Position numbers and translations under genes: made by a program
The notes under the pieces: model-generated
The model's database searches: none
The model's input: only the letters and a program-made list of their open reading frames with translations
What the model was told of the DNA's origin: nothing
Assembly (NCBI RefSeq): GCF_031157315.1
Contig: NZ_JAVIFU010000001.1
Location: 1-64,000 of the forward strand
Direction: 5' to 3'
DNA from: Paenibacillus sp. LHD-38
Lineage (GTDB): Bacteria > Bacillota > Bacilli > Paenibacillales > Paenibacillaceae
Length of the DNA stretch: 64,000 bases
Shown here: positions 1 through 6,953 of the stretch, one piece after another
Layout: the number at the start of each line of letters is the position of its first letter
Numbering within the stretch: the first letter of the stretch is position 1

Positions 1-117
1 ACACTCTCACTTTACCAAACGAAGCGGTGTTTTTCTATTTTTCAATATCTGTATTGAACTCACCGTATATTTAGTCACATCATGCTGTTAAGCCGGTTTT
101 CGCTCTGCGAAAGTTGA
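1..117. other. Unrecognised AT-rich sequence abutting the truncated binding-protein gene
   Basis: These bases do not code for the missing N-terminus of the binding protein. A short imperfect palindrome (TTTTCGCTCTGCGAAA at about 98-113) lies just before the junction. It could be the end of a mobile element, but no transposase or clear terminal repeat is visible within the window. Confidence 0.3.
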
Positions 118-963
118 GTTAATAAGACGGCGGCTGACAAGCTGGGTGTACCGACCGACATTCAATGGGACTGGGACAGATTGTACGAGGAAGGGAAAAA
201 ACTGCATGAGAAGGACAACTCGAAGTACTTGATGCTTGCCGATCATGGCGTGTTGATGCAGGATTTCACGAATATGCTGAAGCAGCGTACGGGTGCGCAA
301 TGGATCAATGAAGATTTTACGTTGGGTTTCACGACAGAGGAAGCGACCGAAGCGCTCGCTTGGATCGATAAAGCGATGAAAGCGGGGGTTTATCAGCCGC
401 TTGGTGAAGCGGATCTGTTTATCGGCAAGACCGAACAAAATACGAAGTGGATCAATCAAGACATTCCGATCATCTCGGCTATGAGCAGCACGCTTCAATC
501 GCTTCGTTCCGTATTACCGGATGACGTAGAAATCACAACGGCGCTCCCGGTCATTGACAAAAACGCAAAAAACTCGGCTGTCTTGGTTCGTCCATCGCAA
601 TTGATCACCGTGAACGGCAAGTCGAAGCATAAGGAAGAAGCAGTTAAATTTCTTAACTGGCTGATGAACGACGCGGAAGCAGCCGTTATTCTGGGAGACG
701 TTCGCTCCATACCTGCATCGTCCCCGGCACAGAAAGCGGCAGTCGAAGCAGGAAAGATCGACCCTTCGATTACGAATGCAGTCGAGATGGGACTGAAGAA
801 CGCAGGCATCGTCGATAACGCAATCGCAATGAACTCGGAAGTATCAGCTATTCTGCAGGATGTCATCGAACAGGTGGCCTTCGGCAAGTCCTCTCCGGAA
901 GCGGCAGCCAAGGAACTTGCGAGCAATCTGGAGAAGAAGCTGACCGAGCTGAAGAGCAGATAG
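118..963 (+). pseudogene. 5'-truncated sugar ABC transporter substrate-binding protein (CUT1, family 1)
   Basis: The reading frame is open from 118 to the stop at 961-963. It encodes about 281 residues matching the C-terminal two thirds of a family 1 extracellular sugar-binding protein (NKTAADKLGV near the start, then WDWDRLYEEGKKL and the late FLNWLMND segment). Such proteins are usually 420-450 residues with a lipoprotein signal peptide. Here the signal peptide and roughly 150 N-terminal residues are absent, and TGA at 115-117 closes the frame upstream. Bases 1-117 do not continue the protein in any frame I could find, so the gene looks cut by a rearrangement or insertion rather than by the window edge. 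A TTG at 181 could start a shorter product, but it would lack an export signal. The two permeases downstream complete a typical CUT1 operon, which probably has lost its binding protein. Confidence 0.75.
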
Positions 964-1106
964 TTAAATGACAAATAGGTGAATTGTAATTTTAATTAGA
1001 GCGGTACGCCGGATTCGGCGGAATTTAAATGGGCAACATGATGCAATATGCTATGCTGCCGGCGTGCCAACTCTTGATAACGATCGGAAAGAAGGAGCGT
1101 GAGCCT

Positions 1107-2003
1107 GTGTTCAGAAGAAGAAGCAACTATCGCTATATCGGACTGTTATACGTTCTTCCATGGATTTTGGGGCTGCTCGTTTTTCAATTGTATCCGTTTA
1201 TCGCATCGTTCTATTATTCCTTAACGGATTACAATATGGTCAATCCCCCGAAATACATCGGTCTGGACAATTATAAACAAATTTTCACAGCGGATCCCGG
1301 CTTCACGAAGTCGCTTAGCGTAACGTCGATTTATGTGATTCTTGCCGTTCCGGTCAAGCTGGCATTCGCGTTATTCATAGCATTGATCCTAAGCGCAAAG
1401 CTGAAGGGAATCAATTTGTTCCGAACGGTCTATTACTTACCCTCAATATTGGGAGGCAGCGTAGCCATATCGGTATTGTGGCGCTTCCTGTTCATGAAGG
1501 AAGGGGTTGTAAATAGTCTGCTTGCTAATTTCGGCATCAGCCCTGTAGATTGGCTGGGCAATCCGGATATCGCACTGTACACACTCGGCTTGCTATCCGT
1601 TTGGCAATTCGGCTCGTCAATGGTGCTGTTTCTGGCGGGTATACAACAGATTCCGGGAGATCTGTACGAAGCAGGCGCGATTGATGGCGCATCGAAGACC
1701 CGTATGTTCTTTAGAATAACGGTACCGCTGCTGACGCCAATTGTATTGTTCAATCTGGTTATGCAAATGGTTAACGCTTTTCAGGAATTTACCGGCGCAT
1801 TCGTCATTACGAACGGTGGTCCTATGAAATCAACTTATTTGTATGCCTTGAAGCTATACGAGGAAGCCTTCACCTTCTTCAGGATGGGGTACGCGTCGGC
1901 GTTGTCATGGGTATTGTTCGCGATCATAATGATCGTGACCGGCATTATTTTCAAAACCTCTAACCGCTGGGTGTACTACGAAGACGGAGGTAAATCGAAA
2001 TGA
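1107..2003 (+). CDS. Sugar ABC transporter permease, MalF-type (CUT1)
   Basis: Integral membrane subunit of a carbohydrate uptake ABC transporter, about 298 residues, the family's usual size. GTG at 1107 is chosen over an upstream ATG at 1029 because AAGGAG lies at 1092-1097 with normal spacing, and because the protein then begins MFRRRSNYRYIGLLYVLPW, a typical cytoplasmic start plus first membrane helix. Six hydrophobic segments are visible. The coupling (EAA) loop reads EAGAIDGASKTRMFF at about residue 190 and contacts the ATPase. It follows the truncated binding-protein gene and overlaps the next permease by four bases (ATGA). No ATPase gene is present; CUT1 operons in Bacillota usually share one MsmX-type ATPase encoded elsewhere. 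The sugar cannot be read from the sequence. Confidence 0.9.
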   Translation: MFRRRSNYRYIGLLYVLPWILGLLVFQLYPFIASFYYSLTDYNMVNPPKYIGLDNYKQIFTADPGFTKSLSVTSIYVILAVPVKLAFALFIALILSAKLKGINLFRTVYYLPSILGGSVAISVLWRFLFMKEGVVNSLLANFGISPVDWLGNPDIALYTLGLLSVWQFGSSMVLFLAGIQQIPGDLYEAGAIDGASKTRMFFRITVPLLTPIVLFNLVMQMVNAFQEFTGAFVITNGGPMKSTYLYALKLYEEAFTFFRMGYASALSWVLFAIIMIVTGIIFKTSNRWVYYEDGGKSK

Positions 2004-2839
2004 TGCATGCTCGCTCGAACAAATGGCCTTCATATTTGCTGTTGATATTGTTAGGTTTTGTGATGGTATATCCGTTAATATGGCTGTTCGTATCTTCATT
2101 CAAGACGAATCAAGACATTTTTGGCTCCAGCAAGCTGTTCGCCGATACCTATGTCTGGAACTCCTATTCGTTAGGCTGGGCTGGTACCGGGCAATATGGA
2201 TTTCAAGAATTCTTCTTGAATACAATGAAGCTCGTCGTGCCAACCGTCGTGTTCACGATCCTATCGAGCGTTATCGTCGCTTACGGATTCGCAAGATTCA
2301 ACTTCCCGCTGCGCACGCCGCTGTTCTCCATCATGATGGCGACTTTGATGCTGCCGGATGCAACGGTGATGATTCCGAGGTACATCTTGTTCAATAAGCT
2401 TGGCTGGCTGGATACCTATCTTCCGTTTATCGTGCCATCGTTATTTGCAACTTCGGCCTTTTTCGTCTATATGCTTATCCAGTTTTTCAGAGGCTTGCCT
2501 CGTGACTTAGACGAATCAGCTACGATCGACGGTTGCAACTCGTTCATGGTTTTAGTAAGGGTACTCCTGCCGTTATGCAAGCCTGCAATTTTTTCTGTAG
2601 GTATTTTCCAGTTCATATGGACCTGGAATGACTTCTTCAATTCAATCATTTACATTAGCAGCGTTAAGAAGTTCACGGTTTCTCTTGGCCTGCGCCTATC
2701 GCTCGACGCTTCCTCTGCTGTGTCTTGGAATCAGGTGTTGGCAATGTCCGTCGTCAGCGTCGTTCCTTGTATTTTATTGTTCTTCTTGGCTCAGAAATAT
2801 TTCGTTGAAGGAATTTCGACCACCGGATTAAAAGGATAA
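2000..2839 (+). CDS. Sugar ABC transporter permease, MalG-type (CUT1)
   Basis: Second membrane subunit of the same importer, 279 residues. Its ATG overlaps the stop of the preceding permease (ATGA), so the pair is probably translationally coupled. A second ATG lies directly after the first and is equally possible. Six membrane helices are visible, with an EAA-type loop near residue 170 (LDESATIDGCNSFMVLV) that docks the ATPase. The C-terminus FFLAQKYFVEGISTTGLKG is the classic ending of MalG-like permeases. A strong terminator follows at 2860, so this is the last gene of the operon. Confidence 0.92.
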   Translation: MMHARSNKWPSYLLLILLGFVMVYPLIWLFVSSFKTNQDIFGSSKLFADTYVWNSYSLGWAGTGQYGFQEFFLNTMKLVVPTVVFTILSSVIVAYGFARFNFPLRTPLFSIMMATLMLPDATVMIPRYILFNKLGWLDTYLPFIVPSLFATSAFFVYMLIQFFRGLPRDLDESATIDGCNSFMVLVRVLLPLCKPAIFSVGIFQFIWTWNDFFNSIIYISSVKKFTVSLGLRLSLDASSAVSWNQVLAMSVVSVVPCILLFFLAQKYFVEGISTTGLKG

Positions 2840-2859
2840 GAAGGCAAGAATGAATATTA

Positions 2860-2908
2860 CAACCTTAGCCCGGTACTCAACCGGACTAAGGTTGTTTAGT
2901 TTTTTCTG
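2860..2908 (+). terminator. Rho-independent terminator after the sugar permease operon
   Basis: Inverted repeat CAACCTTAGCCCGGT / ACCGGACTAAGGTTG with a short loop, followed by a T-rich stretch from about 2893. Confidence 0.85.
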
Positions 2909-3153
2909 AAAACGCTCGTTGTTATAAAACTGTAATGCTGGAATGATAGAGATAAATATAGACAAAGCGTAGTATTAACTTTGGAAGATTTATATAATAT
3001 TGCTGAGCCAACAGGCAGTTTATTTTAATATCAAACGCAGTAAAAGGTTTACTGGAGCTGTTTTCATGTCAGCGTCTGTCAAACGACCGCACACAATGAC
3101 AGGATGGTATCACCAAACCCTGATAACATGTTCTTAGAGAGGAGCTTTTGCGA
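2909..3153. other. Intergenic stretch with no gene
   Basis: AT-rich. It contains a TATAAT-like hexamer near 2993-2999 that could be part of the promoter of the AraC-family gene at 3154, but I found no convincing -35 element. No coding signal or RNA structure was recognised. Confidence 0.4.
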
Positions 3154-4014
3154 ATGGAATGGCTGAATCGAATGATGTCGGCGCTCGACTTGATGGAAGC
3201 GAAGATGGAAGAGCCGTTGGATATCGCAGAGCTTGCGAAGGCAGCGTACTCCTCACCTTATCACTTCCAGCGCATGTTTTATATGCTGACAGGCATGACT
3301 GTGGCTCAGTACGTAAGGAAACGACGTTTGACCTTGGCGGCGCAAGAGCTTGCTCTGTCCGGTCCGAAGGTGATCGATATCGCGATGAAATATTGTTACG
3401 ATTCACCTGAGTCGTTCTCCAAGGCGTTCCGCAAGCTGCACGGCATTTCACCTTCTGACGCCCGGCATCCCGGCATTCAACTGAAGGCCTTCCCTCGCAT
3501 CTCCTTCCACCTATCACTGAAGGGAGACAAAGAAATGGACTACAGAATTGTGCAAAAAGAGGCGTTTACCGTCGTAGGAAAATCGATCCAAACATCCACT
3601 ATGGAGGGAGAGAATTCAACGGAAATCCCGAAATTTTGGCGAGATAGTCATGCGGACGGTACTGTCGGAAGAATTGCTGCCCTAGGAAAAACCGACGAAA
3701 TGCTTGGACTCTGCTATGATACGCAGCAGGATAGCGGGGGCTTTAAATACGCGATTGCGGTAGAGATTGATGCGGCAGTGTCCGACAACGGGTTCGAATT
3801 AATACAGATTCCGGCAGCCACGTGGGCTGTATTTAGTTCCATCGGTTCGATGCCTGGTGCGATCCAAGAGGTTTGGGGCCGCATCTACCAGGAATGGTTC
3901 CCCACTACGGGATATGAACAGGCCGAGGGGCCCGATTTCGAGCTTTACCCGCCGGGAGATACGATGTCGGAAGATTATCGCTGCGAGGTATGGGTTCCGA
4001 TTGTAAAAAAATAA
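3154..4014 (+). CDS. AraC-family regulator with C-terminal GyrI-like effector-binding domain
   Basis: A transcriptional regulator of about 286 residues in two parts. Residues 1-105 carry two helix-turn-helix motifs of the AraC/XylS type at the N-terminus (DIAELAKAAYSSPYHFQRMF and DIAMKYCYDSPESFSKAF). Residues about 130-286 form a GyrI/SoxR-type ligand-binding fold (opening MDYRIVQKEAFTVVGKS, ending YRCEVWVPIVKK). This Rob/BltR-like layout usually senses small hydrophobic compounds, but the ligand is not predictable here. ATG 3154 is preferred over TTG 3148 because GAGAGGAG lies 9-10 bases upstream. It is monocistronic, closed by the terminator at 4020. Confidence 0.88.
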   Translation: MEWLNRMMSALDLMEAKMEEPLDIAELAKAAYSSPYHFQRMFYMLTGMTVAQYVRKRRLTLAAQELALSGPKVIDIAMKYCYDSPESFSKAFRKLHGISPSDARHPGIQLKAFPRISFHLSLKGDKEMDYRIVQKEAFTVVGKSIQTSTMEGENSTEIPKFWRDSHADGTVGRIAALGKTDEMLGLCYDTQQDSGGFKYAIAVEIDAAVSDNGFELIQIPAATWAVFSSIGSMPGAIQEVWGRIYQEWFPTTGYEQAEGPDFELYPPGDTMSEDYRCEVWVPIVKK

Positions 4015-4019
4015 AAACG

Positions 4020-4060
4020 AAGCCCGGTGTCCTGAACTTCAGGAAACCACCGGGCTTTAA
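4020..4060 (+). terminator. Rho-independent terminator
   Basis: AAGCCCGGTG pairs with CACCGGGCTT. The loop itself contains a second small stem (CCTGAACTTCAGG). It ends the AraC-GyrI gene. Confidence 0.85.
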
Positions 4061-4103
4061 ACATCGGAATCTTTGGTTATTAGGCCTAAAAGGGAGGGAA
4101 CTT

Positions 4104-4466
4104 GTGAAGGTTACTAAGCTTCGGCCATTTATTCCATCAGGCAAAGATTATAAACTTGCACAGAGTTTTTTTGAAGATCTTGGTTTTGAGAAAGTCTACT
4201 CCGACGACGGATTGAGTATCTTTCGAATTGGGGAACAGGAATTCTTTCTTCAAAATTTTCATAATCAAGAATTCCAAGATAACTACATGGTAGAACTCGT
4301 AGTTGAGGATTTAGACGGTTGGTGGTCACTCATACAAACCGTTGCTTTAGAGAAGAATTATCCTATTAAGGCAAAGGAACCCACAATGTATCCATGGGGA
4401 AAACGTGAGATCAATCTGATAGATCCCTCTGGTGTATGCTGGCATATTTCAGAAGTAAAGAAATAA
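4104..4466 (+). CDS. VOC superfamily (glyoxalase/bleomycin-resistance-like) protein
   Basis: Small cytoplasmic protein of 120 residues with the babbabbb pattern of one VOC module pair. It opens KVTKLRPFIPSGKDYKLAQ, then has a beta strand LSIFRIGEQEFFLQNF, and closes with the typical INLIDPSGVCWHISE strand. GTG 4104 follows GGGAGGG at 4092-4098; an upstream in-frame start at 3990 would run through the preceding terminator and is rejected. VOC proteins can be metal enzymes, thiol transferases or antibiotic-binding proteins. The usual metal-ligand pattern is not clear enough to choose, so function is open. Confidence 0.8.
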   Translation: MKVTKLRPFIPSGKDYKLAQSFFEDLGFEKVYSDDGLSIFRIGEQEFFLQNFHNQEFQDNYMVELVVEDLDGWWSLIQTVALEKNYPIKAKEPTMYPWGKREINLIDPSGVCWHISEVKK

Positions 4467-4552
4467 AGATTACGAAAACGATCTTGAAATTGAACTATCG
4501 GGTAACTGTTAGTTTAACCATCAGGATATCTTTTTTGTTGGGTGGTTAAAAA

Positions 4553-4966
4553 ATGGATGAAATCGCTTATGGAGGAATCGTTTTTAATAATGCCGGTGAG
4601 GTGTTGATGAGAAGTCCCAGCGGATTCTGGGGAGGGTACGTTTGGACTTTTGCCAAAGGGGGAAAGGATCCACAAGATCAATCTCCTGAATACACAGCAT
4701 TGAGAGAAGTGCGAGAAGAAACGGGATATGTTTGTGAAGTTATTGCACCGATCCCAGGGGCGTTTGAATCAGATACCTGTGTTACAAAGTATTTTTTATT
4801 AAGACCAACAGGAAGAGTACATAATTATGATCATGAAACACAGGAAGTTCGATGGGTAAGCAAGGCAGAGGCATTTGAGTTAATAAGTCTGACTAGAACT
4901 GAAAAGGGACGATTAAGAGATACCAACGCTCTTAAAAGTGCCATAGAAGTATTGCAGTCATTTTAG
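4553..4966 (+). CDS. Nudix hydrolase family protein with a variant Nudix box
   Basis: A 137-residue single-domain protein that should hydrolyse a nucleoside-diphosphate-linked substrate. The Nudix box reads G-x5-Q-x7-REVREETGY at about residues 42-65. The core REVREETG that binds catalytic metal is intact, but the first glutamate of the canonical G-x5-E-x7-REUxEExGU is a glutamine. The start ATG lies at the end of a weak context (GGGTGGTTAAAAA), with GGGTGG serving as the ribosome site. It stands alone between the VOC gene and the AlkD-like gene. The substrate is not predictable from sequence. Confidence 0.85.
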   Translation: MDEIAYGGIVFNNAGEVLMRSPSGFWGGYVWTFAKGGKDPQDQSPEYTALREVREETGYVCEVIAPIPGAFESDTCVTKYFLLRPTGRVHNYDHETQEVRWVSKAEAFELISLTRTEKGRLRDTNALKSAIEVLQSF

Positions 4967-5092
4967 GGCATCCATTAGCACCAATAAAGCAGTGAAGAGT
5001 CTGAAGAAGACAAATGCAGTACACTATCGCTGTCCAGTATGTGTTTATGATAAAATTAATAAAATCCTTCAAAAATAAGGAAGTGTTAAATA

Positions 5093-5800
5093 ATGAATTT
5101 CGAAATGGTTATGCAGGAGCTTGAAGCTCTCGGCAAGGAACGAACCAAGAAAATCTACATATCAAATGGCGCGCATGAACCACTTTTTGGTGTGGCTACA
5201 GGTGAAATGAAGCCCATCGCCAAAAAAATTAAAAAAAACCAACCGTTGGCTGAGCAGCTTTACACAACGGGGAATTACGACGCCATGTATTTTGCTGGCG
5301 TAATTGCAGATCCGAAAGCAATGACTGAAGCTGATTTTGAGCGTTGGATAGATTCGGCTTATTTTTATATGCTTTCTGATTATGTAGTGGCAGTAACCTT
5401 GGCAGAAACAGATATTGCACAAGAAGTTGCCGATAAATGGATCGCAAGCGGCGAAGAGCTGAGAATGTCAGCGGGCTGGAGTTGTTACTGCTGGCTTTTG
5501 GGTAACCGACCGGACGGTGAATTTTCCGAAAGCAAACTTGCCAATATGCTTGAAATTGTGCAAAATACGATTCGCGATTCTCCCGAACGAACAAAATACG
5601 CTATGAATAATTATCTTTACACAGTGGGGGTATCCTATTTGCCACTCCATGATATGGCGGTCGAAATCGCAAAGGCAGTAGGTCCAGTAGAAGTGAATCA
5701 GGACAAGAAAAAAAGTAAGTTTATATTCGCTTCAGGAAATATTCAAAAGGCAGTAGATAAAGGGCAAATTGGTTTCAAACGCAAATATGTAAGGTGTTAA
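5093..5800 (+). CDS. DNA alkylation repair protein, AlkC/AlkD-like HEAT-repeat family
   Basis: A 235-residue, mostly helical protein matching the DNA alkylation repair enzyme family, DNA glycosylases built from HEAT-like repeats that remove bulky or cationic alkylated bases. Visible are the N-terminal regulatory helix (MQELEALGKERTKKIYISNG), the GVATGEMKPIAKKIKK segment, the DYDAM-type helix (NYDAMYFAGVIADP) and repeated amphipathic helices with conserved Trp (MSAGWSCYCWLLGN). The C-terminus is Lys-rich, fitting DNA contact. This subgroup lacks a proven catalytic assignment in many Bacillota, so activity is inferred from family only. AAGGAAG at about 5079-5085 gives the start. A terminator follows. 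Confidence 0.85.
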   Translation: MNFEMVMQELEALGKERTKKIYISNGAHEPLFGVATGEMKPIAKKIKKNQPLAEQLYTTGNYDAMYFAGVIADPKAMTEADFERWIDSAYFYMLSDYVVAVTLAETDIAQEVADKWIASGEELRMSAGWSCYCWLLGNRPDGEFSESKLANMLEIVQNTIRDSPERTKYAMNNYLYTVGVSYLPLHDMAVEIAKAVGPVEVNQDKKKSKFIFASGNIQKAVDKGQIGFKRKYVRC

Positions 5801-5809
5801 ACTAATTAG

Positions 5810-5850
5810 AAAGGAGCACTTTGCTGCGGCAATTGCTCCTTTGCTTTATT
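5810..5850 (+). terminator. Rho-independent terminator
   Basis: AAAGGAGCA pairs with TGCTCCTTT around a 15-base loop, then a T-rich tail. It closes the AlkD-like gene. Confidence 0.8.
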
Positions 5851-5887
5851 AAGCTGACTGGCAGATTAGTTTGAGGAGGAGAATTTT

Positions 5888-6165
5888 ATACTTATTAGAA
5901 AACTTATTGAGGAAGATCTAGAACACTGTATATCCTTATTTATTGAAATATTTAACCAACCTCCTTGGAATAATAAATGGACATTCGACGTTGCTAAACA
6001 ATTGTTCAAAGACTTTTGAGAGACACCTATTGCAACGATACTCGGGAAAGAAAAGCAATGGTGGAGAGGTAAGGAATATTTACATTTGCACCAGCCTACA
6101 ATTTCTATTTAAGAAGAGAATTCAAAGAAAATCAAACAGTAAGACTGTTGTATAAAAATATCTGA
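5888..6165 (+). pseudogene. Decayed GNAT-family N-acetyltransferase gene
   Basis: Below ORF-calling length, but coding remnants are clear when read across frames. After GAGGAGGAG at about 5875 the frame from 5888 (ATA in place of a start) reads ILIRKLIEEDLEHCISLF then IEIFNQPPWNNKWTFDVAKQ, a typical GNAT N-terminus, to TGA at 6017. The same frame continues ETPIATILGKEKQWWRGKEY, so about 14 residues seem to be missing after ETP. From about 6082 the frame shifts and reads APAYNFYLRREFKENQTVRL and LLYKNI to TGA at 6163, a typical GNAT C-terminus. Compared with about 150-180 residues for the family, much of the central acetyl-CoA-binding region is lost. Start codon, reading frame and interior are all damaged, so the gene is dead. 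Confidence 0.8.
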
Positions 6166-6257
6166 GGTCCTGATAAGTTATTCAACTAACGGGACACGAT
6201 AGCAATACCGAAGAGATGTACTAGACAATGAAAAATAGGATCGAGAGGATTTTAGAA

Positions 6258-6782
6258 ATGAAAGAAGAAGATAAAAAAAACATGATATATCTTATATCTG
6301 GTCCGTTGGGGGTTGGTAAATCCACGACTTCGAAAGAACTTGCTCGCAATGTTAAGCATTGCGTTCTTATTGAGGGTGATGTGCTTCTTCATATGTTTAA
6401 AGGTGAATTACAACATTCATGGGAAGAACGCTTAAGTCTTACATGGGAAAACATCTTGGCTTTAACGAGAAATTTTATTCAAAATGATTTAAATGTAGTA
6501 ATTGATTTTGTAGTGGAGGATGAGCTTGATTGGTTTTGTAAACATTTATCAGATTTAAATGTGAGACTAAAGTATGTTGTACTGATAGCAGATAAAGAAA
6601 AGTTAATCGAACGTCTAAGCATAAGGGGGGACATTGATTCCTTAGAACGCTCTTTATTTTTATTGAACAAAATGCAAATGTCACATTCTAATAACAAATT
6701 TATTTACGACACCACCCTAAAACAACCAGCAGAGACGGTAGAAGAAATCATCAATAACTCTGGTTTTAATAGGTTTGGTTGA
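6258..6782 (+). CDS. P-loop kinase-like NTP-binding protein
   Basis: A protein of about 174 residues with a Walker A motif GPLGVGKST near residue 15 and the layout of small AAA_33/zeta-toxin/gluconate-kinase-like P-loop kinases: a phosphate-binding loop, an acid-containing strand LIEGDVLLHMF, a second strand NVVIDFV, and a lid with RLSIRGDIDS. It may phosphorylate a small molecule or a polar side chain, but no substrate motif is recognised. ATG 6258 is preferred because GAGAGGA lies 8 bases upstream; ATG 6228 is an alternative that adds ten residues. The gene is noticeably AT-rich against its neighbours, which suggests acquisition. Confidence 0.7.
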   Translation: MKEEDKKNMIYLISGPLGVGKSTTSKELARNVKHCVLIEGDVLLHMFKGELQHSWEERLSLTWENILALTRNFIQNDLNVVIDFVVEDELDWFCKHLSDLNVRLKYVVLIADKEKLIERLSIRGDIDSLERSLFLLNKMQMSHSNNKFIYDTTLKQPAETVEEIINNSGFNRFG

Positions 6783-6794
6783 ACTGACGAAACC

Positions 6795-6812
6795 AATACC
6801 AGTTAACAAAAG
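6795..6812 (+). repeat. 18-bp direct repeat, copy 1
   Basis: AATACCAGTTAACAAAAG occurs here and identically at 13866-13883. Some similarity extends upstream of both copies. The copies bracket the PAP2-SLH and AraC/binding-protein block. Confidence 0.7.
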
Positions 6813-6890
6813 CTCCAGAAACGATACTATCGAATTGTCTCTTCAAGGCATTGAATGAGAGAAGGCTAATGCGAGGGTCTATTAATAAGA

Positions 6891-6941
6891 CAAAGAGCGA
6901 GATGGCTCGTCGTTAAATGAGCCATCTCACTTTTCTTTGTT
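6891..6941. terminator. Bidirectional terminator
   Basis: GCGAGATGGCTC pairs with GAGCCATCTCAC. A-rich sequence on the left and T-rich on the right allow function on both strands, so it can end the P-loop kinase gene and the convergent PAP2-SLH gene. Confidence 0.85.
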
Positions 6942-6953
6942 ATTTAGGACTTT

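Noticed and set aside
98-113. Insertion sequence end
   Set aside because: A short palindrome is present, but no transposase, target duplication or second end can be seen, so no mobile element is called.
88-498. Long minus-strand frame (136 residues) opposite the binding-protein gene
   Set aside because: It is the antisense shadow of a gene whose sense protein matches a known family; it has no ribosome site.
5943-6155. 70-residue frame starting at 5943
   Set aside because: It is an out-of-frame reading across the GNAT pseudogene; the protein-like segments lie in other frames.
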